A stretch of 64,000 bases of DNA from Aneurinibacillus sp. Ricciae_BoGa-3 (GCF_028421645.1 NZ_CP116887.1:417001-481000); one strand, 5' to 3'; positions 1 to 9,997 are shown, counted from the first letter of the stretch. Notes: a model not told the origin generated them from the letters alone. A program made the numbers and translations.

Positions 1-878
1 GAAAACATTTCTACAAATCGGCGTGCCGGTGTAGATAGGAATCGATTGCGCAACCAGACCACAGCAGCCGTGGATTCCAATGAGGGTTCAATGATTTCTC
101 GAAACTGCAGAGTAGTGGTAGAACGAAGATTCATCGCCGACTTTGGTACAATCGTGATGCCAGTGCCAGACTCGGCCAAAGCCAAAAGTGTCATAATGTC
201 ATCGCTTTCGCAGAGAATGTGGGGTTGAAAACCGGCGAATTCACAAGCTTTCATAAACTGTTCATAAATGAACATTCCATGTTGTCGACGTAATAGCATC
301 ATTGGAAAATTAGCAAGGTCGGAGAGTCGAATGGGGGTATCATCGCCTCCGTGTTTACCAGTGGTATTCATAGCAACAACCAATGGCTCAATGGGTAACA
401 GTACCATTTCGTACATTTTTGTGCTTTCAATGGGCAGTCGTACCAGCCCTACTTCAATGACCCTGCTTTCTAATAGTTGCATGATACGATGCGTGTCACC
501 CTCCCATAACTGAAAGTAGACAGAGGGATAGCTGTCATAAAAAGAGCGGATTCGTTGTGGCAAGAGTGTGACACCGGTTGATGGTACGGTCCCAATAGAC
601 AATGTCCCACGAACCCCAGCATGGTGTTCTTCCATTTCAGAAACGGTTCTCTGCATCAAACCAACCATTTGCTCTGCACGACGTTGCAAAGTACGGCCGG
701 CTTCGGTTAGCTTTACTGTACGCCCCATTCTTTCTACCAGCTGTACACCGAGTTCTTGTTCCAGTAGCTTTAACTGGTGACTAAGCGGAGGTTGTGCCAT
801 GTGCAACCGTTTTGCCGCCCGTGTGATTTGACCTTCCTCTGCAATGACCAAAAAGTATTTAAGTTGTCTCAAATCCAT
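1..878 (-). CDS. LysR-family transcriptional regulator, 3' end outside window
   Basis: The minus strand is open from an ATG at 878 to the window edge (about 292 codons). A GGAGG lies about 12 bases upstream. The N-terminus is a LysR-type winged helix-turn-helix with the pattern AAKRLHMAQPPLSHQLKLLE (residues about 20-40). It is followed by a substrate-binding domain with the usual GTLSIGTV beta-strand start near residue 90. The frame is intact and only the C-terminal end is missing. It is divergent from the MFS exporter that begins at 1049, the usual arrangement for a LysR protein controlling its neighbour, so it probably regulates that exporter. The effector is unknown. Confidence 0.93.
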   Translation of the reverse strand, partial: MDLRQLKYFLVIAEEGQITRAAKRLHMAQPPLSHQLKLLEQELGVQLVERMGRTVKLTEAGRTLQRRAEQMVGLMQRTVSEMEEHHAGVRGTLSIGTVPSTGVTLLPQRIRSFYDSYPSVYFQLWEGDTHRIMQLLESRVIEVGLVRLPIESTKMYEMVLLPIEPLVVAMNTTGKHGGDDTPIRLSDLANFPMMLLRRQHGMFIYEQFMKACEFAGFQPHILCESDDIMTLLALAESGTGITIVPKSAMNLRSTTTLQFREIIEPSLESTAAVVWLRNRFLSTPARRFVEMF

Positions 879-910
879 CTAGCAGCCTGACCTCCTCGTT
901 ATGCCTAACT

Positions 911-929
911 ATATATAATTTGTATATAT
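911..929. promoter_or_regulatory. AT-rich imperfect palindrome between lysR and MFS gene
   Basis: ATATATAATTTGTATATAT reads as two 7-base arms around a 5-base centre. It lies 33 bases upstream of the lysR start and 120 upstream of the MFS start. This fits an operator or overlapping promoter for the divergent pair, but AT-rich palindromes are common and no conserved LysR box can be proved here. Confidence 0.35.
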
Positions 930-1048
930 GGTAGATATTATAGATATTTCACATATGGTTTGTCTATTGCTACAATCAGTGGTGGAAAGAATTAAAGGCA
1001 CAACACCTACGAAGATCAAAGGGTGCCTAATAGGAACGAGGCTTTTGG

Positions 1049-2461
1049 ATGGAAACTTCAACAGATCTTTATGCTCGGCGTTGGTATGTTCTTTGGACGG
1101 TTGGTATTGGGACTTTTTTGTCGTCTCTGAATACGAGCATTACCAATACAGTCTTGCCTGTGATCCAGCGGGCAATACATCTAACATTAAGCCAATCTGA
1201 ATGGATCGTACTGATTTATCTCCTGGTCTTGACGTTGTTCCTGCTGCCTGTTGGAAGGCTGTCTGATGTGTGGGGACATCGACGGATTTTTCTATTTGGT
1301 TTTGCTCTTTTCACTTGTGCAGCTCTGCTATGTGGGTTTTCAAGAAATTATGTATCTCTTTTATGGGGCAGGGCATTGCTCGCACTTGCGGGTTCAATGA
1401 TCTTGTCTGTCGGCCCCGCACTGATTTCGACCACGTTTCCGGCAGAACAACGAGGGCGGGTTCTTGGTATTCAAGCGATAATGACCTATATTGGCCTATC
1501 GCTGGGGCCTGTCCTTGGAGGTTGGTTCACTCAATTATGGGGCTGGCCAATTATCTTTTTCATCACGGTTCCCTTTGGCCTGGCAGGACTCGTGCTTGGA
1601 ATGTGGGCTGTCCCAGGGATTGTTTCGGAACAGCAGAAACATCTGGACCTGAAGGGGTTTTTCTTGTTCATCATTGGTATGACGACAGGCACCTTACTCT
1701 TGAATTCAAATGCGATCACACAACACCGCTCATTATTAATCACGATTTTGTTGGTTTGCTTCGGAATCTCAACCTGGGGCTTTGTACACATTGAGCGTAA
1801 ACAACCAGATCCAATGCTTGATTTACGGCTATTCCAGATACGTAACTTTGGTTTTGGAACATTGGGTGCGGCATTGAATTACTTGTGCTTCTTTCTCACA
1901 ATGTTCCTTCTCCCATTCTATTTTGATCATGTTCTACAGCTTTCAGCTTTAGCGACTGGAACGTACTTGAGTATCACACCATTGATCATGACGGTTTGTG
2001 CTCCCATTGCCGGTACATTATCAGACCGTATAGGGCCACGTATTTTAACTACAGCAGGGATGCTTTTCAGTACATTAGGTCTAGTTTTGTTCGGAATCAT
2101 GGCTAAGCTCTCATCTGTTGCCGTATCCCACTGGATACTTATCATCGGACTCTTTCTAGCTGGTCTCGGAACAGGTACATTTGCGGCTCCAAATAATTCT
2201 GCAATTTTAGGAGCAGCCCCACGCCCTAAACAAGGTGTGGCCTCCGGAACTTTGGCCACATTTCGATACATCGGTATGATGGCTGGGATAACTGTAGGCG
2301 GATCGTTATTCGATTTGTTGCTTTCCTACTTCACGTATAAAGGATCAGGTATTACAGGATCATTTCTCGAAGCTTTTTCATTCGTGATGTGGATCGGCAC
2401 CTTATTTGGAGTCGTAGGAATTATGTGTACCCTTGCGATGACAAAAGTAAATCACCGATAA
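1049..2461 (+). CDS. MFS drug exporter, DHA2/EmrB-QacA type
   Basis: This 470-residue integral membrane protein has about 14 hydrophobic segments, as in DHA2 drug:proton antiporters. The loop after TM2 carries motif A (GRLSDVWGHRR, residues about 69-79). TM5 carries the antiporter motif C pattern (GLSLGPVLGGW, about 149-159). It acts in the cytoplasmic membrane and probably exports small amphipathic compounds by proton exchange; the substrate cannot be read from sequence. The ribosome site (GGAACGAGG) is modest. It is divergent from a LysR regulator that probably controls it and is followed by a strong terminator, so it is likely monocistronic. Confidence 0.9.
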   Translation: METSTDLYARRWYVLWTVGIGTFLSSLNTSITNTVLPVIQRAIHLTLSQSEWIVLIYLLVLTLFLLPVGRLSDVWGHRRIFLFGFALFTCAALLCGFSRNYVSLLWGRALLALAGSMILSVGPALISTTFPAEQRGRVLGIQAIMTYIGLSLGPVLGGWFTQLWGWPIIFFITVPFGLAGLVLGMWAVPGIVSEQQKHLDLKGFFLFIIGMTTGTLLLNSNAITQHRSLLITILLVCFGISTWGFVHIERKQPDPMLDLRLFQIRNFGFGTLGAALNYLCFFLTMFLLPFYFDHVLQLSALATGTYLSITPLIMTVCAPIAGTLSDRIGPRILTTAGMLFSTLGLVLFGIMAKLSSVAVSHWILIIGLFLAGLGTGTFAAPNNSAILGAAPRPKQGVASGTLATFRYIGMMAGITVGGSLFDLLLSYFTYKGSGITGSFLEAFSFVMWIGTLFGVVGIMCTLAMTKVNHR

Positions 2462-2501
2462 CGTGGCTTTGTTTAGCTGGGATGGAAAGACGAATTTTAT
2501 T

Positions 2502-2532
2502 AAACTGCCGATGCTTATTCGGCAGTTTTTTT
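2502..2532 (+). terminator. Intrinsic terminator after MFS gene
   Basis: AAACTGCCGA and TCGGCAGTTT pair around a short loop and are followed by a run of T. It ends the MFS transcript 40 bases after its stop codon. The remaining 200 bases to folD hold no recognisable gene. Confidence 0.9.
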
Positions 2533-2731
2533 GTGCGCAACTTAGCACGGAGCAAACCTCTCTCGGAAAAAAATTTCAGGTTTTCGCAATGGGGGATAGG
2601 ATTAGAAACGAGAGGGAATCAACTAATATAACTGATCCAAAATCATGTCCGAGAACATTAGTTTTTTCACCGCTCGGCCTGTGTGGCATGTATTTATTAC
2701 TTACGCTGTGTTCATCAAAGGAGTGTTAAAT

Positions 2732-3595
2732 ATGGGCGCAATAATCATGAGTGGACGCGAAGTAGCTGCTGAGATCAAGGGTGAACTAAAGCAAAAGGTT
2801 GCCAAGTTTAATCGCGAATTTTCCCAACCTGTATTAACCGTTATATTAGTGGGCAATGATCCTGCGTCCGAAACCTATGTAAAAGCAAAAGGGAAAGCTG
2901 CCGCCGAAGTAGGGATCCGTTCATTCCTGATTCGGTTTCCGGAGGATGTGTCACAGGCGGAATTAATACACAAGATCGAACAGCTTAATAAAGATCCGGA
3001 AGTTAATGGACTTCTTGTACAACTCCCTCTGCCTCGACATATAGACGTTCAATCAGTGATTGACGCGATAGATCCCCGAAAGGATGTTGATGGATTTCAT
3101 CCTTTAAACGTTGGAAGGATGCAGGTTGGAAAAAAAGCATTTATCCCCTGCACGCCATTTGGAATCTTAAGTCTGTTAAAACGGTATAAAATTGAAATAC
3201 AAGGGAAACATGCCGTGATCGTTGGTCACAGTCATATCGTTGGCAGACCAATGGCAGCATTGCTTTTAAATGAAAACGCCACTGTATCGGTTTGCCATGT
3301 CTATACGAAGAATTTAAAAGAAATAACAACAATGGCTGACATTCTCATTGTCGCGGTCGGGAAAAAACACTTGATCACCTCTGATATGGTCAAGCCAGGA
3401 AGTGTAGTTATTGATGTTGGAATTAATCGGGAGGAAAATCGGCTTTTTGGCGATTGTGATTTTGAATCGATTAAGCATATTGCATCCTATATTACACCTG
3501 TACCTGGAGGAGTAGGGCCTATGACCATCTCCATGCTGCTTTATAATACATTTGATGCCGTACAAAGTCAGATGAAAGAACTTACCAGGGTGTGA
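2732..3595 (+). CDS. folD: FolD, methylene-THF dehydrogenase/cyclohydrolase
   Basis: This cytosolic bifunctional enzyme converts 5,10-methylene-THF to 10-formyl-THF, supplying one-carbon units for purines and initiator tRNA. The 287 residues match the usual FolD length. Visible signatures are the catalytic SETYVKAKGKAA region with Tyr and Lys, PLPRHID, the NAD(P)-binding GHSHIVGRPMAALLL, and the C-terminal PVPGGVGPMTISMLL. The ATG at 2732 is chosen because AAAGGAG lies 8 bases upstream and the family's start (MGAIIMSGRE) aligns there. An in-frame ATG at 2645 would add 29 unrelated residues. The gene stands alone, and a GC-rich hairpin at 3600-3619 follows the stop. Confidence 0.95.
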   Translation: MGAIIMSGREVAAEIKGELKQKVAKFNREFSQPVLTVILVGNDPASETYVKAKGKAAAEVGIRSFLIRFPEDVSQAELIHKIEQLNKDPEVNGLLVQLPLPRHIDVQSVIDAIDPRKDVDGFHPLNVGRMQVGKKAFIPCTPFGILSLLKRYKIEIQGKHAVIVGHSHIVGRPMAALLLNENATVSVCHVYTKNLKEITTMADILIVAVGKKHLITSDMVKPGSVVIDVGINREENRLFGDCDFESIKHIASYITPVPGGVGPMTISMLLYNTFDAVQSQMKELTRV

Positions 3596-3643
3596 GAAGC
3601 CGGGGGTTTAACGCCCCCGACTACTCTGTTTTTGAAGCAATCC

Positions 3644-3814
3644 TTAATAATATAGGCTTTCACTATGTTGACATAGAGGACAAGTTTTACTAAGAGGGCT
3701 ATTTTGATATTCATGATCGCAGCCCAATTGAATAGATGACAACTCTTGTTCAAGTTGTTGAATCATGTGCTTTAATCTTTTAATTTCCTCTTTTATTTGA
3801 AGGGGTCTATTCAT
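3644..3814 (-). CDS. 56-residue CxxC protein of unknown function
   Basis: A small open frame starts at ATG 3814 with a strong GGAGGAGG site 8-10 bases upstream. The protein begins with a charged, probably coiled-coil helix (about residues 5-30, rich in K, E, Q and L). It then has Cys-32, His-34 and a C-terminal TCPLCQH motif (Cys-45, Cys-48, His-50), which looks like a small zinc-binding knuckle. It lies between folD and thiC, 30 bases downstream of the thiC stop on the same strand, so it could be co-transcribed with thiC. No family is recognised. Confidence 0.7.
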   Translation of the reverse strand: MNRPLQIKEEIKRLKHMIQQLEQELSSIQLGCDHEYQNSPLSKTCPLCQHSESLYY

Positions 3815-3844
3815 TTGAAATCCTCCTCCAGCGAAATTTTACGA

Positions 3845-5641
<1,797 letters not shown>

Positions 5642-5710
5642 TTAGAAAAGGTAAATAGTGTGATGATCTAAATGAACCTTTTGAGGAGGCGGAGGGTACA
5701 CCAAATATAG

Positions 5711-5741
5711 AAAAAACCGCCATAGGAAATAGGCGGTTTTT
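5711..5741 (-). terminator. Riboswitch-controlled terminator in thiC leader
   Basis: AAAAACCGCC pairs with GGCGGTTTTT. Read on the minus strand, the hairpin ends in a U-run between the TPP aptamer and thiC. This is the expression platform expected for TPP-dependent transcription termination. Confidence 0.88.
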
Positions 5742-5779
5742 ACATACAAATGGTGTACAAAATGTAAGTATGTAGGTGA

Positions 5780-5866
5780 TTCCTCCGCTGGCATTATCCA
5801 GTTCAGGTTCAACGGTCAATAGCAGAATAGCTATCCTCTCAGCCTGGTTCTCCAAGCTCCCGCATA
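5780..5866 (-). promoter_or_regulatory. TPP riboswitch (THI element) upstream of thiC
   Basis: Reading the minus strand from 5866 shows the THI-box signatures in order: GCGGGAGC, CTGAGAGGA, then ACCTGAACTGGATAATGCC and AGCGGAGGA. These are the conserved aptamer segments that bind thiamine pyrophosphate. The terminator at 5711-5741 follows 40 bases downstream, so ligand binding should cause termination before thiC. Confidence 0.97.
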
Positions 5867-6089
5867 TTTATTTATATCATTAGCGTATTGAATAATGTCT
5901 AATTTGTCAAATTAATTTTTGCTTATATCGATTTGCCACTCAGCCAAAGGCAGCAAATTAACTCATCCAGTTGAAACTTAGGTCTAATGCAATATGCGAG
6001 AATGTATAGAAATAAGACAAAGGAAAAGAATAAAAAGTGAGAAATCGGGTAGCGGTAAAAGCATACCCTAAGTCTACACAAAAAATAGC

Positions 6090-6117
6090 TTACAAAAACC
6101 TTTTATTCATGTATATT
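6090..6117 (+). promoter_or_regulatory. Probable niaP promoter
   Basis: TTACAA (6090-6095) and TATATT (6112-6117) are 16 bases apart, 42 bases before the niaP start. The -10 lies inside the inverted repeat at 6109-6132, as expected for repressor-controlled transcription. Nothing else was recognised in 5883-6089. Confidence 0.55.
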
Positions 6118-6132
6118 TAGCTGTATATACAT
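6109..6132. promoter_or_regulatory. Putative NiaR operator at niaP
   Basis: ATGTATAT and ATATACAT form a perfect 8-base inverted repeat around an 8-base centre. The left half with its centre, ATGTATATTTAGCTGT, recurs with two changes at 9958-9973 before nadC. Both targets are NAD-supply genes and niaR lies just downstream, so NiaR (nicotinate-responsive repressor) is the likely ligand. That assignment is inferred. Confidence 0.7.
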
Positions 6133-6158
6133 CAATTGTGCTAGGGAGTGGACTTATT

Positions 6159-7349
6159 GTGAAACATAAAAAAATTCTTTTTTCAGTAGGTTTGGGCTGG
6201 ATGTTCGATGCACTAGATGTTGGCATTGTATCATTTATTGCAGCTGCTTTAGTTAAGGAATGGCATATAACGCCTCAGCAGGTGGGGTTGATTGGCAGTA
6301 TGAATTCATTAGGAATGGCTGTCGGAGCAGGGGTTGCTGGTGTTTTTGCTGATAAATTGGGGCGAAAACCGATCCTTCTCGCCTCCATATTGCTCTTTGG
6401 GGTAGCAAGTGGATTGTCCGCATTTGTCACCGGCTTATCTATCTTTTTGTTACTGCGATTTTTTATTGGCGCGGGGCTTGGGGCTGAGCTACCTATTGCA
6501 TCCACCTATATTGCAGAAAATGAACCTACGGAATCGAGGGGCCGAGCAGTCGTACTTTTGGAAAGTTTTTGGGCGGTGGGGTGGATTCTGTCCGCGCTTC
6601 TTGCGTATTTTGTTATTCCCCATTATGGATGGCGAACTGTGCTTATCATTTGCGCAATTCCTGCACTCTACACGGTATTTCTTCGTTCTTCATTGCCAGA
6701 GACAAAAAAGAATACGAGCAGAACTTCTTTTCAACAATCGATGGGCAGGATATGGTCCAAGCCATATTTTAGAACAACAAGTATGCTGTGGGTACTATGG
6801 TTTTGTGTCGTATTCTCCTACTATGGCATGTTTTTATGGCTTCCTACTGTGATGGTCCTAAAGGGATACTCACTGATCAAAAGTTTTCAATACCTCCTCA
6901 TTATGACTCTGGCCCAACTTCCCGGTTATTTTAGTGCCGCCTGGCTCGTAGAACGGATAGGAAGAAAATTTGTATTGGTCACTTACTTGATTGGGACCGC
7001 TGTAAGTGCCTGGGCGTTTGGCGCAGCACATTCGTTGTCCGGCCTCGTGGCAGCAGGGATTTTCCTCTCCTTTTTCAATTTAGGAGCCTGGGGGGCCATG
7101 TATGCTTATACACCGGAACACTATCCGGATTCCATTCGGGCAACTGGTACTGGTTTTGCAGCTGCTGTTGGACGCATAGGAGGTATTTTGGGGCCCTTAT
7201 TTGTAGGGTTCGCCGTATCCAACCATTTCTCGTTCAGCCAAATTTTTGGTTTGTTCCTGGCTGTAACGTTAATTGGTGCCGTTAGTGTTGTGTTTTGGGG
7301 GCCGGAGACAAAGGGTGTTCCTCTTGATTCTGAAGTAACCCTTAGGTAG
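6159..7349 (+). CDS. niaP: NiaP-type niacin transporter (MFS)
   Basis: This 12-TM major facilitator protein of 396 residues resembles the aromatic-acid/niacin transporter group. It has the GWMFDALDVGIVSF TM1 signature with its Asp pair and the motif A loop DKLGRKP after TM2. It probably imports nicotinate for NAD salvage. The GTG at 6159 is preferred over the GTG at 6138 because GGGAGTGGA sits 6 bases before it. It is followed 23 bases later by niaR, and the two look like one operon. The transporter could in principle carry another aromatic acid; the NiaR context makes niacin the best reading. Confidence 0.88.
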   Translation: MKHKKILFSVGLGWMFDALDVGIVSFIAAALVKEWHITPQQVGLIGSMNSLGMAVGAGVAGVFADKLGRKPILLASILLFGVASGLSAFVTGLSIFLLLRFFIGAGLGAELPIASTYIAENEPTESRGRAVVLLESFWAVGWILSALLAYFVIPHYGWRTVLIICAIPALYTVFLRSSLPETKKNTSRTSFQQSMGRIWSKPYFRTTSMLWVLWFCVVFSYYGMFLWLPTVMVLKGYSLIKSFQYLLIMTLAQLPGYFSAAWLVERIGRKFVLVTYLIGTAVSAWAFGAAHSLSGLVAAGIFLSFFNLGAWGAMYAYTPEHYPDSIRATGTGFAAAVGRIGGILGPLFVGFAVSNHFSFSQIFGLFLAVTLIGAVSVVFWGPETKGVPLDSEVTLR

Positions 7350-7372
7350 GATAGGTTTCAGGAGGGCTTCAA

Positions 7373-7897
7373 ATGAATGATTATACCGAACGGCAAAATC
7401 GAGTGTTAACCGAATTGGAATCAACGGATGGGGCAGTTTCTGGTTCAGAATTAGCAGATCGCTGCAAGGTTACGCGGCAGGTGGTAGTCCATGATATCGC
7501 AATCCTGCGTGCTAAAGGAGAACCCATTGTTTCTACCCCCCGGGGATATATGTATCTTAAGAATAACGCTGCTCTAACGAGGAAACAGCATGTGTTGTCT
7601 GTGTACCACCCTCCTGAATTGGTTGGCCGGGAGTTAGAAATACTCGTTGATTATGGATTTCGTATAAAGGATGTTGTAGTGGAACACCCATTATATGGTG
7701 AATTACGCGGATCGCTGCTTCTCTCTTCAAGGCGGGATGTTGAATTTTTCCTGCAAAAAGCCTCCCCTTCTAATGGAACGCTGTTGTCCAACTTAACTGG
7801 AGGTTACCATTTGCATACAATTGAATCTGATTCCTTGGACCATTTACCAGATGCGATTGCGGAATTGAGAAAGAATGGAATTCAGGTGTTTGATTGA
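7373..7897 (+). CDS. niaR: NiaR, nicotinate-responsive repressor of NAD genes
   Basis: NiaR (B. subtilis YrxA/NadR) represses de novo NAD synthesis and niacin uptake when nicotinic acid is available. The 174 residues comprise an HTH_11 domain (about 5-60) and a C-terminal 3H domain named for its conserved histidines. Visible here are His-79 (VYHPP), His-105 (VEHPLYGE) and His-146/148 (GGYHLHT), the metal- and ligand-binding residues. The ATG has an AGGAGGG site. Likely targets in this window are niaP and nadC-nadB-nadA-nifS, whose promoters share a motif. Confidence 0.94.
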   Translation: MNDYTERQNRVLTELESTDGAVSGSELADRCKVTRQVVVHDIAILRAKGEPIVSTPRGYMYLKNNAALTRKQHVLSVYHPPELVGRELEILVDYGFRIKDVVVEHPLYGELRGSLLLSSRRDVEFFLQKASPSNGTLLSNLTGGYHLHTIESDSLDHLPDAIAELRKNGIQVFD

Positions 7898-7925
7898 ATT
7901 ATTTAGTTGAGCTGGAAAAGGGTAA

Positions 7926-7950
7926 AAGGGGAGGTAAGATACCTCCCCTT
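7926..7950. terminator. Bidirectional terminator between niaR and glnK
   Basis: AAGGGGAGGT pairs perfectly with ACCTCCCCTT around AAGAT. On the minus strand it is followed by TTTT, so it mainly ends amtB-glnK. It may also stop the convergent niaR transcript. Confidence 0.8.
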
Positions 7951-7973
7951 AAGTCTATTCGGTAGAAGTTATT

Positions 7974-8336
7974 CTAGTTCGTATTTTGCAGTGCGTCGTA
8001 ACCTTCTTCACCGGTACGTATCTTAATGGCATTGGCGATTTCGTATACAAAAATTTTGCCGTCGCCCGGCTGCCCGGAATTTAACACCTTTCGTGCTGTA
8101 TCAATTACTTGCTGTACGGGAACCTTGCAAACGACGATTTCAACCTTTATCCGTTCATACATGTTTACATCCAACTTCTTGCCCCGGTAAGTTTCGGTAT
8201 ACCCTTTTTGAAAACCCGCACCAAGAGCGTGGGTTACTGTAATTCCACTCACACCGATTTGGGCCAGGGCTTGTTTTAACTCTTCAAATTTTGTTGGACG
8301 TGCAATAATTTCAATTTTTGTCAGCACTTCGCTCAT
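7974..8336 (-). CDS. glnK: PII nitrogen regulatory protein, GlnK/NrgB type
   Basis: This 120-residue PII protein senses 2-oxoglutarate and ATP/ADP and binds the AmtB pore. It shows the PII fold signatures MxKIEIIxRP at the N-terminus, a T-loop (about 37-55, QKGYTETYRGKK), KVEIVVC, and GDGKIFVYEI near residues 92-101. The T-loop differs from the enterobacterial uridylylated form and resembles Bacillus NrgB. It lies 22 bases after amtB on the same strand, the standard operon pairing. In Bacillales the partner can also sequester TnrA. Confidence 0.95.
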   Translation of the reverse strand: MSEVLTKIEIIARPTKFEELKQALAQIGVSGITVTHALGAGFQKGYTETYRGKKLDVNMYERIKVEIVVCKVPVQQVIDTARKVLNSGQPGDGKIFVYEIANAIKIRTGEEGYDALQNTN

Positions 8337-8358
8337 AGGATCACCCTTTTAGGAAAAA

Positions 8359-9579
8359 TTATGATTCGTGATACGCTCTTTCTCCATGCAGTGTAATATC
8401 TAATCCGAGAGATTCTTCCTGTTCATTTGCCCGGACTGGAATGAAGACTTTTACCACTTTAATAAGTATATAGGATACTATCCCAACAAATAGATATGTT
8501 GCAACAATCGCAACCAGTTGCTTTAAGACTAAGCTTGGGTCTCCATAAAATAATCCATCTGCCCCGGCTGAATTGACGGATTTTGTGGCAAACAAACCGG
8601 TGGCAATTCCCCCCCATGTTCCGCCGATTCCATGCAATCCAAACGCATCAAGAGCATCATCATACCCAAATTTTTCCTTAACCCAGAAAACTCCACAATA
8701 ACAAATTGAACCTCCAAGGAATCCAATAAGAATAGAGGCAGGCGGCGTAACAAATCCCGCAGCAGGTGTGATTGCCACAAGGCCCGCAACTGCACCGGAT
8801 ATGGCCCCAAGCATGGTCGGTTTTTTATGGACCAGCCATTCAATTAATAACCAGCCAATGATTCCGGCAGCTGCTGCTGTATTCGTATTGATAAATGCGT
8901 ACATAGCCACTTCATTAAGGGTTAAGGCACTTCCGACATTAAAGCCAAACCATCCCAACCAGACTAAGGATCCTCCTAATATGGTAAGCGGCAGGTTGTG
9001 AGGAGTCGTTGAGACGGCATCTTTTCTTTTCCCAAGAACGATCGCAAGCACCAGTCCGGTAACTCCAGATGAAATATGCACGACGTTTCCTCCGGCAAAA
9101 TCAACTGCTCCGAGATTACGAATCCATCCTCCAACACCCCAAACCCAGTGGGCTACAGGAGAGTACACCAAAATTGACCATAAGGTCGTGAAGATAACAA
9201 AAGCGGTAAAACGCATACGCTCTACGAAGGCCCCCGAAATTAGAGCTGCGGTTAAAATGGCAAAGGTTAGCTCGTACATCATAAATAAATTATGGGGAAT
9301 CGTTGCACTGTATTCATTATTAGGTTTAAAGGTTACGCCTTTTAATCCCGCCCAATCTAGACCCCCGATAAATGGATTTCCGTGTAAAGAAAACGCTAGC
9401 GAGTAACCAAATAAAATCCAGATAATAGAAACGATTGCAATTGATCCAAAGCTGTACATCGCCGTGCTTAACACGTTTTTACTTTTTACCATGCCACCGT
9501 AGAATAGTGCAATTCCTGGTGTCATAATCCAAACGAGAGCTGTGCACAAAAACATAAATACTGAATCGGCCATTACCAT
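8359..9579 (-). CDS. amtB: Ammonium transporter AmtB/NrgA
   Basis: This 406-residue ammonium channel has about 11 membrane segments. The N-terminus (FYGGMVKSKNVLSTAMYSF) and the motif DFAGGNVVHISSGVTGLV are family signatures. AFGLHGIGGTWGGI carries a pore histidine. It moves ammonium across the cytoplasmic membrane and is co-transcribed with the PII gene. The ATG has GAGGGG 7 bases upstream. A good promoter (9640-9668) and a perfect TnrA/GlnR-type palindrome (9605-9621) lie just upstream, so it should respond to nitrogen supply. Confidence 0.97.
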   Translation of the reverse strand: MVMADSVFMFLCTALVWIMTPGIALFYGGMVKSKNVLSTAMYSFGSIAIVSIIWILFGYSLAFSLHGNPFIGGLDWAGLKGVTFKPNNEYSATIPHNLFMMYELTFAILTAALISGAFVERMRFTAFVIFTTLWSILVYSPVAHWVWGVGGWIRNLGAVDFAGGNVVHISSGVTGLVLAIVLGKRKDAVSTTPHNLPLTILGGSLVWLGWFGFNVGSALTLNEVAMYAFINTNTAAAAGIIGWLLIEWLVHKKPTMLGAISGAVAGLVAITPAAGFVTPPASILIGFLGGSICYCGVFWVKEKFGYDDALDAFGLHGIGGTWGGIATGLFATKSVNSAGADGLFYGDPSLVLKQLVAIVATYLFVGIVSYILIKVVKVFIPVRANEQEESLGLDITLHGERAYHES

Positions 9580-9604
9580 GTTTATCCCCTCTGCGAAATT
9601 ATTG

Positions 9605-9621
9605 TGTTATATTTCATTACA
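9605..9621. promoter_or_regulatory. TnrA/GlnR-type operator at amtB
   Basis: TGTTATATTTCATTACA matches the TnrA/GlnR consensus TGTNA-N7-TNACA at every fixed position. It lies 26 bases before the amtB start and about 12-28 bases downstream of the predicted start point. That position suits repression better than activation. Confidence 0.85.
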
Positions 9622-9639
9622 TGAGTAGTTACTAAACCT

Positions 9640-9668
9640 ATCATATATTTTAAGATCTATAGATTCAA
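9640..9668 (-). promoter_or_regulatory. amtB-glnK promoter
   Basis: On the minus strand TTGAAT (9668-9663) and TATGAT (9645-9640) are separated by exactly 17 bases, a good vegetative promoter 61 bases before the amtB start. Confidence 0.7.
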
Positions 9669-9773
9669 CGGAAAATTTTGATAATGAATAATCTGTCATA
9701 ATACGTTTAGTATGTAACAAACGTAATTAAACTTTAACATTTTAATAAAAAAATCATTTTCTTTAAAAAATGA

Positions 9774-9790
9774 TGTTAGAAAACCCGACA
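9774..9790. promoter_or_regulatory. Second, imperfect TnrA/GlnR-like site
   Basis: TGTTAGAAAACCCGACA matches TGTNA-N7-TNACA except for one base (C for T). It is about 105 bases upstream of the amtB -35. With the perfect site at 9605 it could form a paired arrangement, but one match of this quality may be chance. The rest of 9680-9910 holds no recognised feature. Confidence 0.4.
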
Positions 9791-9912
9791 TAAATTGGAC
9801 TTCTGAATTTAATACTCATGTTTAAAACTCCCATCAGATGGAATGAGAGTAATGGTTCCGAACGCAGAATGCTTATGTTGAATTCAACTCTTGTGTAAAA
9901 AATCACAAAAGG

Positions 9913-9942
9913 TTAGACCTTTTACACGAATAGTTGTATACT
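9913..9942 (+). promoter_or_regulatory. Probable nad operon promoter
   Basis: TATACT (9937-9942) is a good -10. The best -35 is TTAGAC (9913-9918) at 18 bases, which is weak. It lies immediately before the palindromes at 9945-9973. Confidence 0.5.
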
Positions 9943-9944
9943 AC

Positions 9945-9973
9945 TGTGTATATACACATGTATATATAGTTGT
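9945..9973. promoter_or_regulatory. Putative NiaR operator region at nadC
   Basis: TGTGTATATACACA (9945-9958) is a perfect 14-base palindrome. It runs into ATGTATATATAGTTGT (9958-9973), which matches 14 of 16 bases of the niaP site. Both sit at the predicted transcription start, where a repressor would block initiation. Confidence 0.7.
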
Positions 9974-9997
9974 GTTAGTTTAAGGGGGGTTTTCACA

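Noticed and set aside
3600-3619. CGGGGG/CCCCCG hairpin after folD as an IS200/IS605-type end or omega-RNA
   Set aside because: No TnpA or TnpB remnant is nearby and there is no matching left end; it may simply slow folD transcription. No U-run follows directly.
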